The notes under the pieces are model-generated. The model made no database searches. It saw only the letters and a list, made by a program, of their open reading frames with translations, and was not told where the DNA came from. This document shows, piece after piece, positions 10,992 to 20,700 of a DNA stretch of 28,978 bases (within the stretch, counting starts at the first letter, position 1; each line of letters begins with the position of its first letter). Both the position numbers and the translations under genes were made by a program. Source of the DNA: Spirogloea muscicola (taxonomy: Eukaryota; Streptophyta; Zygnematophyceae; Spirogloeales; Spirogloeaceae); assembly GCA_009602725.1 (NCBI GenBank), contig WELB01000003.1, positions 1-28,978 of the forward strand, read 5' to 3'.

Positions 10992-11197
10992 CTTTCATCG
11001 TCATTGCACAGCGATCGCCCCATTGCGGGGAAGAAGCTGGTTCCACTGCAGCGTCCAGCACCACCGCCGCCCCCCCAGAACCTCCGTGACAGGCACGCCC
11101 GCGCCCCTGTCCCCGGCTGCCCGGCCTGCCCCGCCTGCCCCCATGACGCCCCCCGCCGCGTCGCCCTCCGCCCGCCGCGCCTGACCCGCGCGCCGCC

Positions 11198-12657
11198 ATG
11201 CGCCGCCCTCCTCCCGCGCCCACCTTCAAAGTCGTGCTCCTGGGCGAAGGTCACCGCCGCCTCCACCTCCTTCGCCCTTCTGGCGCTCCTCCTGCCCTCT
11301 TTCTGCCCGTCTAATGATCCCTTTCTCTCCTTGGCCAGGGCGCGTTGGCAAGACCTCGCTACTCGTCCGCTACGTGCACGACGCCTTCTCCGATCAGCAG
11401 CCCGCCACCGTCCAGGCCGGCTTCCTCTCCAAGCGCGTCATTGTCGGCTCGCAGCCTGTCAACCTCGCCATCTGGGTGAGGCTCACCATGACCCCTCCTC
11501 CGTACCAACAATAAGTCCAGCCGGCATCAACTGTGCTCACGTCGTCTGCCCTACCTGGTGGCCCCCAGGACACTGCTGGGCAGGAACGCTTTCACGCCCT
11601 TGGGCCAATTTACTATCGCGATGCAGACGGTACGCTGTCACCCCAGTCTCCACTGTAGCGCACTTATACTCAGAACTTTGTAGAGATCGATGGTCGTCAA
11701 GCGCGCATCACTTAGGGGCTCCATCTGGCGCTTCCAAGCGTACACGTCGTAGCTCCTCCCTTGAGCCATATGTGATGCTGAGGTCGCAGTCTGCTGTCAC
11801 ACGATCCCACCAACTCAAAGAACACATTCTGGCGTGCAGCTGCACTTTTGGTGTACGACATTACAGACAGAGACAGTTTTGAGCGGGTCAAGAGTTGGGT
11901 CAAAGAGCTACGGAAGATGGCCAACAAGGACATCCTGCTCACAGTTGCTGCCAACAAGTTTGACACAGATGTCCGGCAACATGCAGAACCCAGTGACGCC
12001 AAGAGGTCGGTGGCATGGCCATGGTTAAGGGGTCAATATGGGTTGCGCAAATTTGACTGCTGGTGTGATTGCAGACCATTGAGGATTAGGGGCTCTTTAT
12101 GCAGGTTCTAGGACGAGCTGCAGGAGCAAATGCAAGCGTCAGCCTCTCGCTTGTTGTTCTCTGAAGGAGTGCTTTGCTGTGCTTTAGTATAGAGCTAGAC
12201 TTTTGCCATGAGCCGTTTCTTGCCGCTTTTACAATTTAGTTGCTTTGTGTGCTTGTGCAGCTATGCGGAGTCAATAGGGGCCAAGTACTTCCAAACTTCG
12301 GCGAAGTTGAATACTGGCATTGCAGACGCTTTTTTAAGTATCAGTGAGCGTATGTCCACTTCCCTATGGCTCATTGTTTCAGCAAGTACGCTGCACAACA
12401 CTTGCGCGCTGTACCATTGGCATGTATGGCGGCTTGCACCAGCAATTCATGAAGAGCGTGGCATCACAAGGAGCAAGTTGTATGCAAAGGTGAGAGGATG
12501 TGAAAGACTCTAGTATGAGGCAACTGTGGCAGGCCTTTTGGAGAGGAGCAAGGATCGTCCAATGGAGGTGGAGGCAGTGCCACAGAGGAAAGGGGTGCTA
12601 ATAGTGGATGAGAGACCGCGAGCAGAGCCGAGAGCAAGACAGTCATGTTGTGTTTGA
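11198..12657 (+). CDS. RAB21: RAB21-type small GTPase
   Basis: Complete gene, 6 exons: 11198-11249, 11339-11475, 11569-11629, 11840-12005, 12261-12349 and 12533-12657, giving 209 aa. RAB21 controls early-endosome traffic and cargo recycling. Seen: G1 GEGRVGKT (16-23), a switch I region ATVQAGFLSK as in animal RAB21 (TTLQASFLTK), NLAIW-DTAGQERFHALGPIYYRD (G3), LVYDITDRDSFERVKSWVKE, NKFD (G4, 122-125) and TSAK (G5, 151-154). The last exon ends GVLIVDERP...RQSCCV; GV-x-I-x-D is typical of RAB21 tails, and the two cysteines are the geranylgeranylation site. Reading through the exon 5 donor instead would give a tail without cysteines; the splice to 12533 keeps phase and restores the prenylation motif. 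The joined CDS has no frame breaks. Retrotransposon termini lie just upstream. Confidence 0.93.
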
Positions 12658-13862
12658 GTTAGACGAGAGGTGGAAGAGCTCACGAGGGGCTGCGAACCTG
12701 CTCGGCTGGCAGGCCCAAAAGGACATCCTACGAGGGGTTCCATGTATGCAACCGGTGTGCAGGCAAGGTGCCCATGTCAGCACACCAAGCTGCTCTCTGC
12801 AATGGAGAGCTTGTCAGGCCAGCATGAGAAGCCATGATTGAGCAGAGTTATGGAGTAGAGGGAGGCTACGGAGGTAGCCTGATAGTGCAGCGGCTTGTGC
12901 AGAGCAGGGAGATAGACCATGACCTTTCCTACACAACCTCCACAACTCAGTGTATGATATTTGTGCAATCGCCACTTTCAGAGCGAGGTGATCGCTAGTG
13001 ATGTGCTTGTTGCTATTTGACTTGCCCCATGAAGGAGAGGGGCAGTACAGTGGCTCTTCCAAGTGGCAGTGGTTGTAGCTGGCCAGTCCAGTGGAAGGGG
13101 GAGGGGACCCTCCATTTGGTTAAGCAAGTTGAATGGGCAGGCCGCTCTATTGGCCGCTCTTTAGCTGCTACTTCTGGGTTTCGTCCGGGTTTGGTTTTTG
13201 GGTGTCTCTTTTCCAGCTGCAAGTAACTCCGACCTGCGGCTGCTGACTCAGGGCCACTGACCTCCTACTCGCTGTTGCCACTTGCATAGCGGGCGAGGTA
13301 CCATAGCGTGAGAACTTGGTGGATTGCTGGAAGAACTTGCAAAGGCAGATGTTAATTCGACTGAAATGAGGATGTGGCTGATATGTTGGAAGTCGTTGCT
13401 ATGATTGTGTGAAAAGGGCGCCTTTCGACCTTTTGCCCCTTGACCATGCTTTTGCGAAGTCTTGTGTCAGCCTTTGCAGTCGAGCTCAGGCTCATGCTTT
13501 GCACCGGAGAGCTGGTCAAGCCTTAGCTGGTGGCACAAGGGCTTGTCAGTTGCCGTCCGTTTATTTCTGCATCATATTGCGACCTCTGTTTGCTGACTCG
13601 TCGTTACTGAGCGGGTCAGCTTAGCAGTAGCTGATGTTCATTCGTTAATGTGCTTGCCTTCAGCCTTTCCCAGCCTTCCAGCCTTCCCAGGCCCTCGGTC
13701 TATTCTTATTTGGGCCTTTCCCAGCCCCTTCCCGCTTCCTTCCCTCTGTGGGCGAGCAATATCCGTGGGAGAGCAATTTCTCTTTCCCAGCCCCTACCTT
13801 CTTTGAAAGAAAGAATCTTCTTTGGGAGAGCCAAAGGTTAGCATGTAAATTCTATTCAGGAG
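12658..13862. other. Gene-free stretch with old LINE fragments
   Basis: At about 13130-13260 the plus strand reads GRSLAATSGFRPG and, after a gap, SDLRLLTQGH then stop, a heavily decayed LINE C-terminus. At about 13485-13530 QAHALHRRAGQALAGG is another. Around 13655-13800 are T/C-rich pieces with CCCAGCCCC that look like eroded element termini, including GGGCGAGCAA at 13750. From 12658 to 13110 I recognise nothing. Confidence 0.45.
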
Positions 13863-14430
13863 AATGTGCTCGCCCATTGAGAATAGGGGCTGGAACAACC
13901 AGCCCGAAAAAGAATGAACAGAGTACGAGAAGAGAGAAAGCGCGGCCAGATTGATTGGTGGCTGGGAAAGGCCAGCCCAAAAGAATGGACAAGGTCTGAG
14001 GGAGCTTGAGTGCGAACGACTAGGACTAAGACATCAGCCAGGGAACGCTCAGTAACCTCTAGACAGGAGACAGGGCGTCTCGATGCAGCGGTCCCTCGCC
14101 TTCGCGGTTCACTTGCGCGCAGGCCGAGCTTTGGCGGCGGCCTCCGGTTTCCGTCAGGGCGACGTCTTTCCACCAGCTAGCTACTCGGATCTGCATCTCC
14201 TGTCTAGAGGTTACTGAGCGTTCCCTGGCTGATGTCTTAGTCCTAGTCGAGAAGGGGGCCAGGGGAAGCGCTAAGAAACAGAAACAAAGCAGCTACGAGA
14301 CACTCAGTAACCCCTGCTAAGCAGCCGCAGATCAGAGATGCTGGGCTCCTGGAAGTGGGTCCCCTGGCCAGAGCCAGAGGCAGCAGCGAGTGCTCTGCCG
14401 GCACGAAGGTGCAGCGCCCGGGCCATCTAT
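13863..14430 (-). mobile_element. Family A LINE 3' end, split by a family B insertion
   Basis: The minus-strand family A terminus, hairpin and UTR start run from 13863 to 13932, break at GAGAAG, and resume with the same GAGAAG at 14249-14254, continuing through the UTR and the end of the coding part (LISDLRLLSRGY-like) to about 14430. Removing 13933-14248 plus one GAGAAG restores an uninterrupted family A sequence. Confidence 0.75.
13933..14248 (-). mobile_element. Family B insertion with internal inversion and 6-bp duplication
   Basis: The 316-bp insert has two halves. 13933 to about 14070 is family B 3'UTR and hairpin on the minus strand, ending CCGCGCTTTCTCT. About 14071-14248 is the family B C-terminus on the plus strand (SMQRSLAFAVHLRAGRALAA-like, ending SDLHLLSRGY) plus the first part of the UTR. 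Flanking GAGAAG repeats (13927-13932, 14249-14254) show the two halves arrived as one insertion. A 5' segment inverted against the 3' segment is the hallmark of twin priming in LINE integration. Confidence 0.7.
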
Positions 14431-14732
14431 TCTCCGTACTCAGGCCCTCCATCACTCAATACACACTCCACTCTTTAGTAAGCAGCCGTTAAGAGAATGC
14501 GGCTGCTGATATGAAAGAATCGGCTGTAAACTGCCAGCCAGATGCATAGGTGAGAGGGAATTCCGTGTATTAGAAACTAATGTAGGCCAAATGGCCAAGT
14601 ACAAAGGCAAGCACATCTAAAGATCTACATAACCTACAGCAGATTGACCCACTCAATAACCACGTGTCAGAAAAACCCCTTCTGGGCCAGCCAGGGCCGG
14701 GGGCCGCCCCGGCCCCGCCCGCCCGGCCGGCC
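14431..14732. other. Upstream region of WDR82, with a copy of the OXLD1 start region
   Basis: 14497-14556 resembles the region around the OXLD1 start codon and 5' leader (see repeat at that position). From 14557 to 14732 the sequence becomes GC-rich towards the WDR82 start; no TATA-like element stands out. Confidence 0.45.
14497..14556 (-). repeat. Diverged partial copy of the OXLD1 start/leader region
   Basis: GAATGCGGCTGCTGATAT followed by CGGCTGTAAACTGCCAGCC and AGATGCATAGGTGAGAGG lines up with 3716-3737 plus 3802-3840, skipping the 56-bp insertion. On the minus strand the OXLD1 start MSAAAF becomes ISAAAF (ATG to ATA), so it is not a working start. Similarity is roughly 75-80% by eye. 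Confidence 0.6.
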
Positions 14733-17145
14733 ATGGGCGCCGCGCTGCCGCTCTCGGACAACGTCGTGGCGTCCATGGCCGTGGGCGCCGCCTTCAAGGA
14801 CCTCGTGAGCTTGCTCGCCGCCCACCTCTAAACCCTTGGGCTCTCACGGCCCGGGCCCCTGCCCAGATGGGCGCGCTGCGAGGCCTCCGGCTGGCTCTCA
14901 CGTCCAGCCAGCGGGCGTGCCAGGGCTCGCGCGTCAGCTGCATCGACTTCCACCGCACCGAGGACCTGCTCGTCTCCGCCGCCGAAGACGAGTCCATCCG
15001 GCTGTACAACACCGCCACCGCCACGCTGGTGAAGACGGTGCACAGCAAGAAGTACGGCGTGGACCTCATCAGCTTCACACACCACCCCTCCGCCGTCATT
15101 TACACCTCCAGGAACGGCTGGGATGGTGCGCACACCCCGCGCCGCGCCCGTGTGGCCTTGCAGTACCTAAACATCAGTAGTGCTAAGGAAGGCTGCCGGG
15201 AGCTCAAGCTAGTCCCCCAAGGCCCCCCGCCTAGAGCAGCATCCACATGCTGCGGCCCTCACTTTTGCGTACCAGAATGTGGCCAACTGAGCGCGGCCTT
15301 GCTTCCTTCTAGTGGGGTACAGGTTGTCCTAAGCCTGCCATACCATACGGGCTTGCACTCTAGGTGGCCTCTGCTCACGGCTGCTGCTCCCTGCAGCGTG
15401 CTGCAGAGTCGCTCCGCTACCTCTCTCTACACGACAATCGCTACCTTCGTTACTTCAAGGGCCACCGAGACAAGTATGCCTGCTCGTCACTAGCAGCAAC
15501 TTGTACAAGCTGGAGTAGGTTGGACCTAAGCAAGTTCACTTCTGTAATTGTGGCAAACTCAGTCACTGGAGCAGGCCAGCACGTATTGGACAATTTTTCT
15601 GTCCATAGAAATTCATCATCAGAGCACGTGAGCCGTGGTGCAGGGTGGTGTCCCTCTGCATGTCGCCAAAGAATGATACCTTCATGTCGGGCTCCTTGGA
15701 CCACACTGTGCGACTCTGGGACCTGCGGAATAGTGCTTGCCAGGTGCCCATACCCTGCCTCTTACTGCTAGCCGCCGTAGCTCTTGGAAGCTGAATGCAT
15801 TCGCTTTGCATGGTGCTCAGTCCTACTTCAGGAGCTCTGTCAAGCAATGGTCTCAGTCGGTAGTTGAGCATCATGGTTTGACTCAGCATATGCAGCAATT
15901 GATAGGGGCTCTAGCTCAGATAGCAATTTCATACGATTGCCGGGTCCTGCTGCTGGGCTGACGCAAATTAGAGGCCAAATTGGACAGGGGCTGGTGAGAG
16001 TGCGAGGCAGACCAGCTGTGACTTACGATCAGCAGGGGTTGGTGTTTGCCATTGCCATGGAGGGCGGCACTGTCAAGCTCTTTGATACGAAGTCTTATGA
16101 CAAGGCAAGTGAGACCTCCAGTCACCAAGTCATGTGTTCATGCGCTTCAGCTGGGTGATCAGCCAAGCCTCTACATGCTCATAGTCATCACTCATACCTT
16201 CGCTTTTGATTCTTATGGACAGGGCCCCTTTGACACCTTCACAGTTGGGGGAGACAAAGCAGAAGTGTCCTGCATGAAGTTCAGCAATGATGGCAAGCTG
16301 CTGTTGGTGTCAACAACCAACAACCGCATCTATGTTCTTGATGCTTACGCAGGCAACCAGGTCTACTTGACCTGCAAACACTGCAGTCTGCTTGCTGAAG
16401 ATTGACGTGTACAGTGAGCTTTGGTACACATGTTGGAGGCAAGCTACCAGGAGAGAGCTGTCCATCTACTAGTCTCACTGTTGCAGAATGTACATCCGCC
16501 TATCCATGGTGGCCAAGCAAGCTTGACACGAGCAATGACTGTATCAAACAACTGTACTCAGACCATTAGCATGGTGCTCTCAACAGCTGCACAGCTTCAC
16601 AGTGCTGCAAGACTTGGATGGAGCCTGTCTTGAAGCTTCCTTCAGTCCAGATGGACGATACTTACTCTCTGGTGTGTAATGAAAGAGGGTCGCCATCAAG
16701 ACAGACTCTAATAGATATTGCACATACTTTGCAAAATCACAGTAGTCCTGCCATACAAGCACTTGCTTAAGCAGTCTGATTATGTGTGCAGGTTCAGGCG
16801 ACAAATCCTTACATGCCTGGAGCACTGCGTCTGGGCAGGAGGTATCATGCCTATCACAGCTAGCGTCTTTCGACGGTCCTTGCTGCGGATGCTGGACTAT
16901 CAATGAGCTGTGAACGTGTCATGTTTGATGAAAGTAGGGCATTCCAATTGCCTCTTGGACTTTCTACATGACAACCTCACTCTGTGCTAATCTAATTGTG
17001 CTTTTTGTGTTCCGAGGTTGCATGCTGGGGTGCTCTTGCTGGAGTGCCCAGCGTTATCAAGTGGGCTCCACGGCGTCTGATGTTTGCTTCAGCATCTTCA
17101 GCACTCTCATTCTGGATACCTGACCTTACGAAACTGCAATTGTAG
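14733..17145 (+). CDS. WDR82: WD40 protein WDR82/Swd2 (plant S2L type)
   Basis: Complete gene, 9 exons: 14733-14804, 14924-15125, 15407-15473, 15644-15743, 15988-16104, 16223-16360, 16587-16671, 16792-16841 and 17017-17145, giving 319 aa (family about 310-330). WDR82/Swd2 is a seven-blade propeller in COMPASS-type histone H3K4 methyltransferases and in 3'-end processing/termination complexes. Signature blocks in order: [135 protein letters not shown] and [20 protein letters not shown]. The ending [20 protein letters not shown] is also family-typical. Intron 5 (16105-16222) must start with GC (AAG|GCAAGT) to keep the frame between SYDK and GPFDTF. Only the short start ([20 protein letters not shown]) is weakly conserved. 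Confidence 0.94.
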
Positions 17146-17727
17146 TCATGGTAAACAATCATTGCAAGTGATCGGTACAGTACTTTCTAAGCAAGATTCA
17201 AGCACATGCAAGTACCTGAAAGGTGCAGCTACTGGACCCGGCAGCTGTTAAGCAAGAGAGCTCAGCGCCAGGAAATGGCCTCTGCATGTCGACTTCAAGT
17301 CAGAATTTTTATATTTGGATGTATAAGTGTACAACTATCTCAGGCTTAACTGCAACTCCCCAGTGACCTGACCGAACACTACGATGCAGAAGTATCTCCC
17401 ATCATGCTGACAGGATTCCAGTGACTCATGCAGAGATTTACTGGATGCAACAATGATTGCAGGAGCCTATGGCAACATGACAAAGTGTGTGCCACCTTAT
17501 CTGTGGCCAAGGCTTATGCAAATATCCTGGGAGGGGCCCCTCAGCCTCCTTCTGTGGAGGCCTCCAGCCATCCATCCTCCAGAGCCTTATCAGATGATTG
17601 GCGATTGCTCTGAGACCCTATCAAGCACCAGACCCATGCAGAGCTCCTGGCAGGACTCTGGAGTTCCCTTTTCAGATTCTTGCCCATTCTGTGTATCCTG
17701 CTGCTGCTGTCCTCGTGGCAGCCGAGC
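17146..17727. other. Convergent intergenic region between WDR82 and FANCI
   Basis: Both neighbours end into this 580-bp stretch. A plus-strand open frame of about 140 codons starts near 17453 and runs into the last FANCI exon on the other strand; it is proline- and serine-rich, resembles nothing I know and is probably chance. I see no repeat or structured RNA. Confidence 0.45.
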
Positions 17728-20700
17728 CTATTGCGTTCCTTCTGGCAAAGCAGCACCATTTCTTAGTTTTTTCTTCCGAGAGGGATCAAGGATACGGAAG
17801 TCTCTAACTGTGCTCCGCTTGGCGTGTCTCATAAGGTTCACTCCTGTCACCTTGCTTAGCTTGATCAGGTACTTTTCGTAGTCTTCCATGTGAAAGATGA
17901 GGTCTGGAATGGTCCGACTCTCCTTTCTTATGGAAGATAGTGAGGTTTTCTGGATTTCCTTCGCTTGCTCCTGAAGAGCAACAGCAAGTAGGCCTTGGTG
18001 TGAAGCACTTATCTTACGCCGGCGTCATGGCAGCGTATGATCATTCAGATTGATCACCTGCCAAGCAGCAGCTCAAGAGGGTGTACTAATCCCGAGGGTT
18101 AACATGTCGGGGCGAAAATTTAATAGAATGGGGCGAGGAGGGGGGGTTACCTTCTGTAATTTATCCATGAAAAGGTAGAGTGGCGATGTGATATGACTGC
18201 AAGTACTTCTTGCTAATTGCTGGAAAGTGGACGATGGCAGGACCTGCTGTTGGCCCTTTCTTGCTAGACAAGCTTTGGCTGCTGAGGCGAGGCACTTGAA
18301 CAGCTTCATTGTCACCCGCAGGAACTGCTCAGCTCTAATTGCTGCACATTGCATCATTACAGAACTTGCTCAGTGCTCTCCACTGTTGCATCAGCATGCA
18401 GTCAGGTGTTGCATCAAGTCTCCCTCTCCTTGAAGGCTTTGCAACAATACAAGGTTGTCTCACAGCAGAACGTCCAAGTAGGGGTGTATGATTACGTGCG
18501 GGTCCAACTGTAAGAAATACAGCCAGCAATTGTACAATCAGCTCAAGTCTTGACCCAACCGCTGCCTGCAGCTGCAGCTGAGTGACATTCCTCCTGCTAG
18601 CGTGTTGGGTTGGAGATGCAGTCTCTTCTACTTTCTCGAATCTTTGAGGATTTATGAGATGGCTATGCAACCAATCACAATCTTGGATTGCCCTTTCAGC
18701 ATGCAACAACAATGTGTTGAGAACTGCACAGCTTGAGCCCGTCGTCACAAAAGGCAGTACGGATGACTCCACTGTCTCTCCATCTTGCTCTGCTAGGACC
18801 GCAGTTTGCGCCTCGGTAGCAACAGAGAGTGCCACCTTCAGGTCGTCAAGCTCTTCTGGATTTGCTCGCAAAGAGCTGCATATACTCATCCACAGCAACA
18901 ACAGAGACTTTGCAGCTCCTGCGTGACTTACACTCTGCTGGTGGCACATCTGCTCTACTTCCATCAGTAGCATACGCCTCTGGTCCTCAGGGACGTACTT
19001 TATTAGAAGTAGTAAGGCCTCTACCATCACCTGCCACAATGCAAAATAAGAGATAGTGTCATTTGTATTTGTGCTGCAGGATTTGGTCGGAGTAGTTGAG
19101 CATCTACAAGAGCATCTACATGCATGGCCAGAGTCAGCGTCATTGTCGCACCTCAGCTTCCTGAAATGCACAGGAAGCAAGCAAATTGTGCAGCAATGTA
19201 ACGATCATATGTACGCAGCCCGGATCCTGTCTCTCAGCTTGCCCCAATTCCGTTCTGTGATCATGATTGCAATCATGACTGCGTAGCAAGGAAGCCACAT
19301 TGTCACCAGTAATGGCAACCTTTACAAGGAGCTTTAGACAATTGATGGCTATGAGCAGCTCATTCTTGAACTGCTCATGGTTGCTGCAATTAGCACTTCC
19401 ACCCTTGTGCCTTGCCACTGTGTCCATCTGCCTTGTGTTCATACCCCCAGACTTTAGGGTCTTCTGGTGGATTTTGGAGAGATAGAGGACGAACAGCAGC
19501 AGAGGTTGGGAAATCTTCAACCAGTCTGTACACTTCGTACTGTCATCGAGCCCACCTTGGATGCTCTGCAAATATCTGATCCACCTCAGATACATCTCGC
19601 AGCTGGCTAGTGCAAATCTGCAGAGGTCTTGGCTGTCCTTGAAGCTTGTCTGCTCATCAGCAGAAGTCGCCTGCAACTCCTGATCGCCAGGAACGTCAAG
19701 CAACTGATAGGATGATGTTTTCATCTCCATCTGCAAGAGGGCAGCTATTGCCTTGGAGCTGAGAAGAGGTTGCCGCCTACGAGCAGTCAAGGCAGGAGAC
19801 TTTGTGTCCTGCCTTGAGAGCTTGACTGCGGCAGGGCTGGACGAAGTGACTGGCTCGTCCACAGAAGCAATTTCTTTGTTCTGATTTCTCGCAGCCGGCT
19901 TGCCTGATTTCCGAGCTGGCTTGAAGATACCTAGAGAGAGCAGCTCATTGTGCAGCATAATAAAGTGCATGAGCTGTGCTTCAAGAACATTTCCATCACC
20001 GATTGCAGGACTATCAAGAACAACAGAGTCAATCAAAAGTTCAAGGATTCCCAGGAGTAGATTTGCACGCTCCTTGACTTCAAGTTGACTGGAGTCAGCT
20101 GGCACATGACCATTCACATAAACTCCAATACCTGCAAGTCGAATTACGCTGATCAGATTAGCATGATTGGATGCACTGTAAAAGGTTGCTTGAGGCATCA
20201 AAGTAGACAATAAGCTGGTCGCTGTTTCAAGGCACATGTTTGACGGTTGAATCCAACCAGACCACTACAGATCTGGAGGACAGTGTGGAAAGGTTAAGGA
20301 AGAGGCGAACAGACTTGCAGGCTGGCTATGTTGTAACCAATTCGTTAAGTCTGCAAAGGCTGCTGCAAAGCGACTAGCAATGCTTCCAAGACCTGCCTGG
20401 TTCTGCAGAAGACAACCAATGTTTGAGACGTCATCTTGATCATTTCCAGAATGGCCCATATAGCCCCAAGCATCGCTGACGAGCACCTGTGACACAAATC
20501 TATAGTAGTGGCTGAGCCTAGTAATGCATTGAGCTCACCACAGCCTGTGACTCTGAGAAGCCAAGCCTGATCCACTTATAGTCAGAGGGCTGACTTTTAG
20601 GAACTAAATCCAGGGATTGAAAAGTAAGCAGCTCTTTGATGGAGGCCAGAAGCTGATCAAGCGGCTCGTCCATCACTATGCTGCTGGGAGTCTCTCGGAA

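Noticed and set aside
12350-12513. RAB21 exon 5 reading through to a stop at 12513
   Set aside because: The read-through tail lacks prenylation cysteines and similarity. Splicing to 12533 keeps phase and gives the RAB21-type tail.
7503-14254. A CRISPR array or tandem-repeat locus, from the many copies of GCTCGCCCAT
   Set aside because: The copies are irregularly spaced, occur on both strands, and each is the end of a LINE fragment.
17453-17881. A 142-residue plus-strand gene
   Set aside because: It overlaps the last FANCI exon antisense, has biased composition and resembles nothing known.
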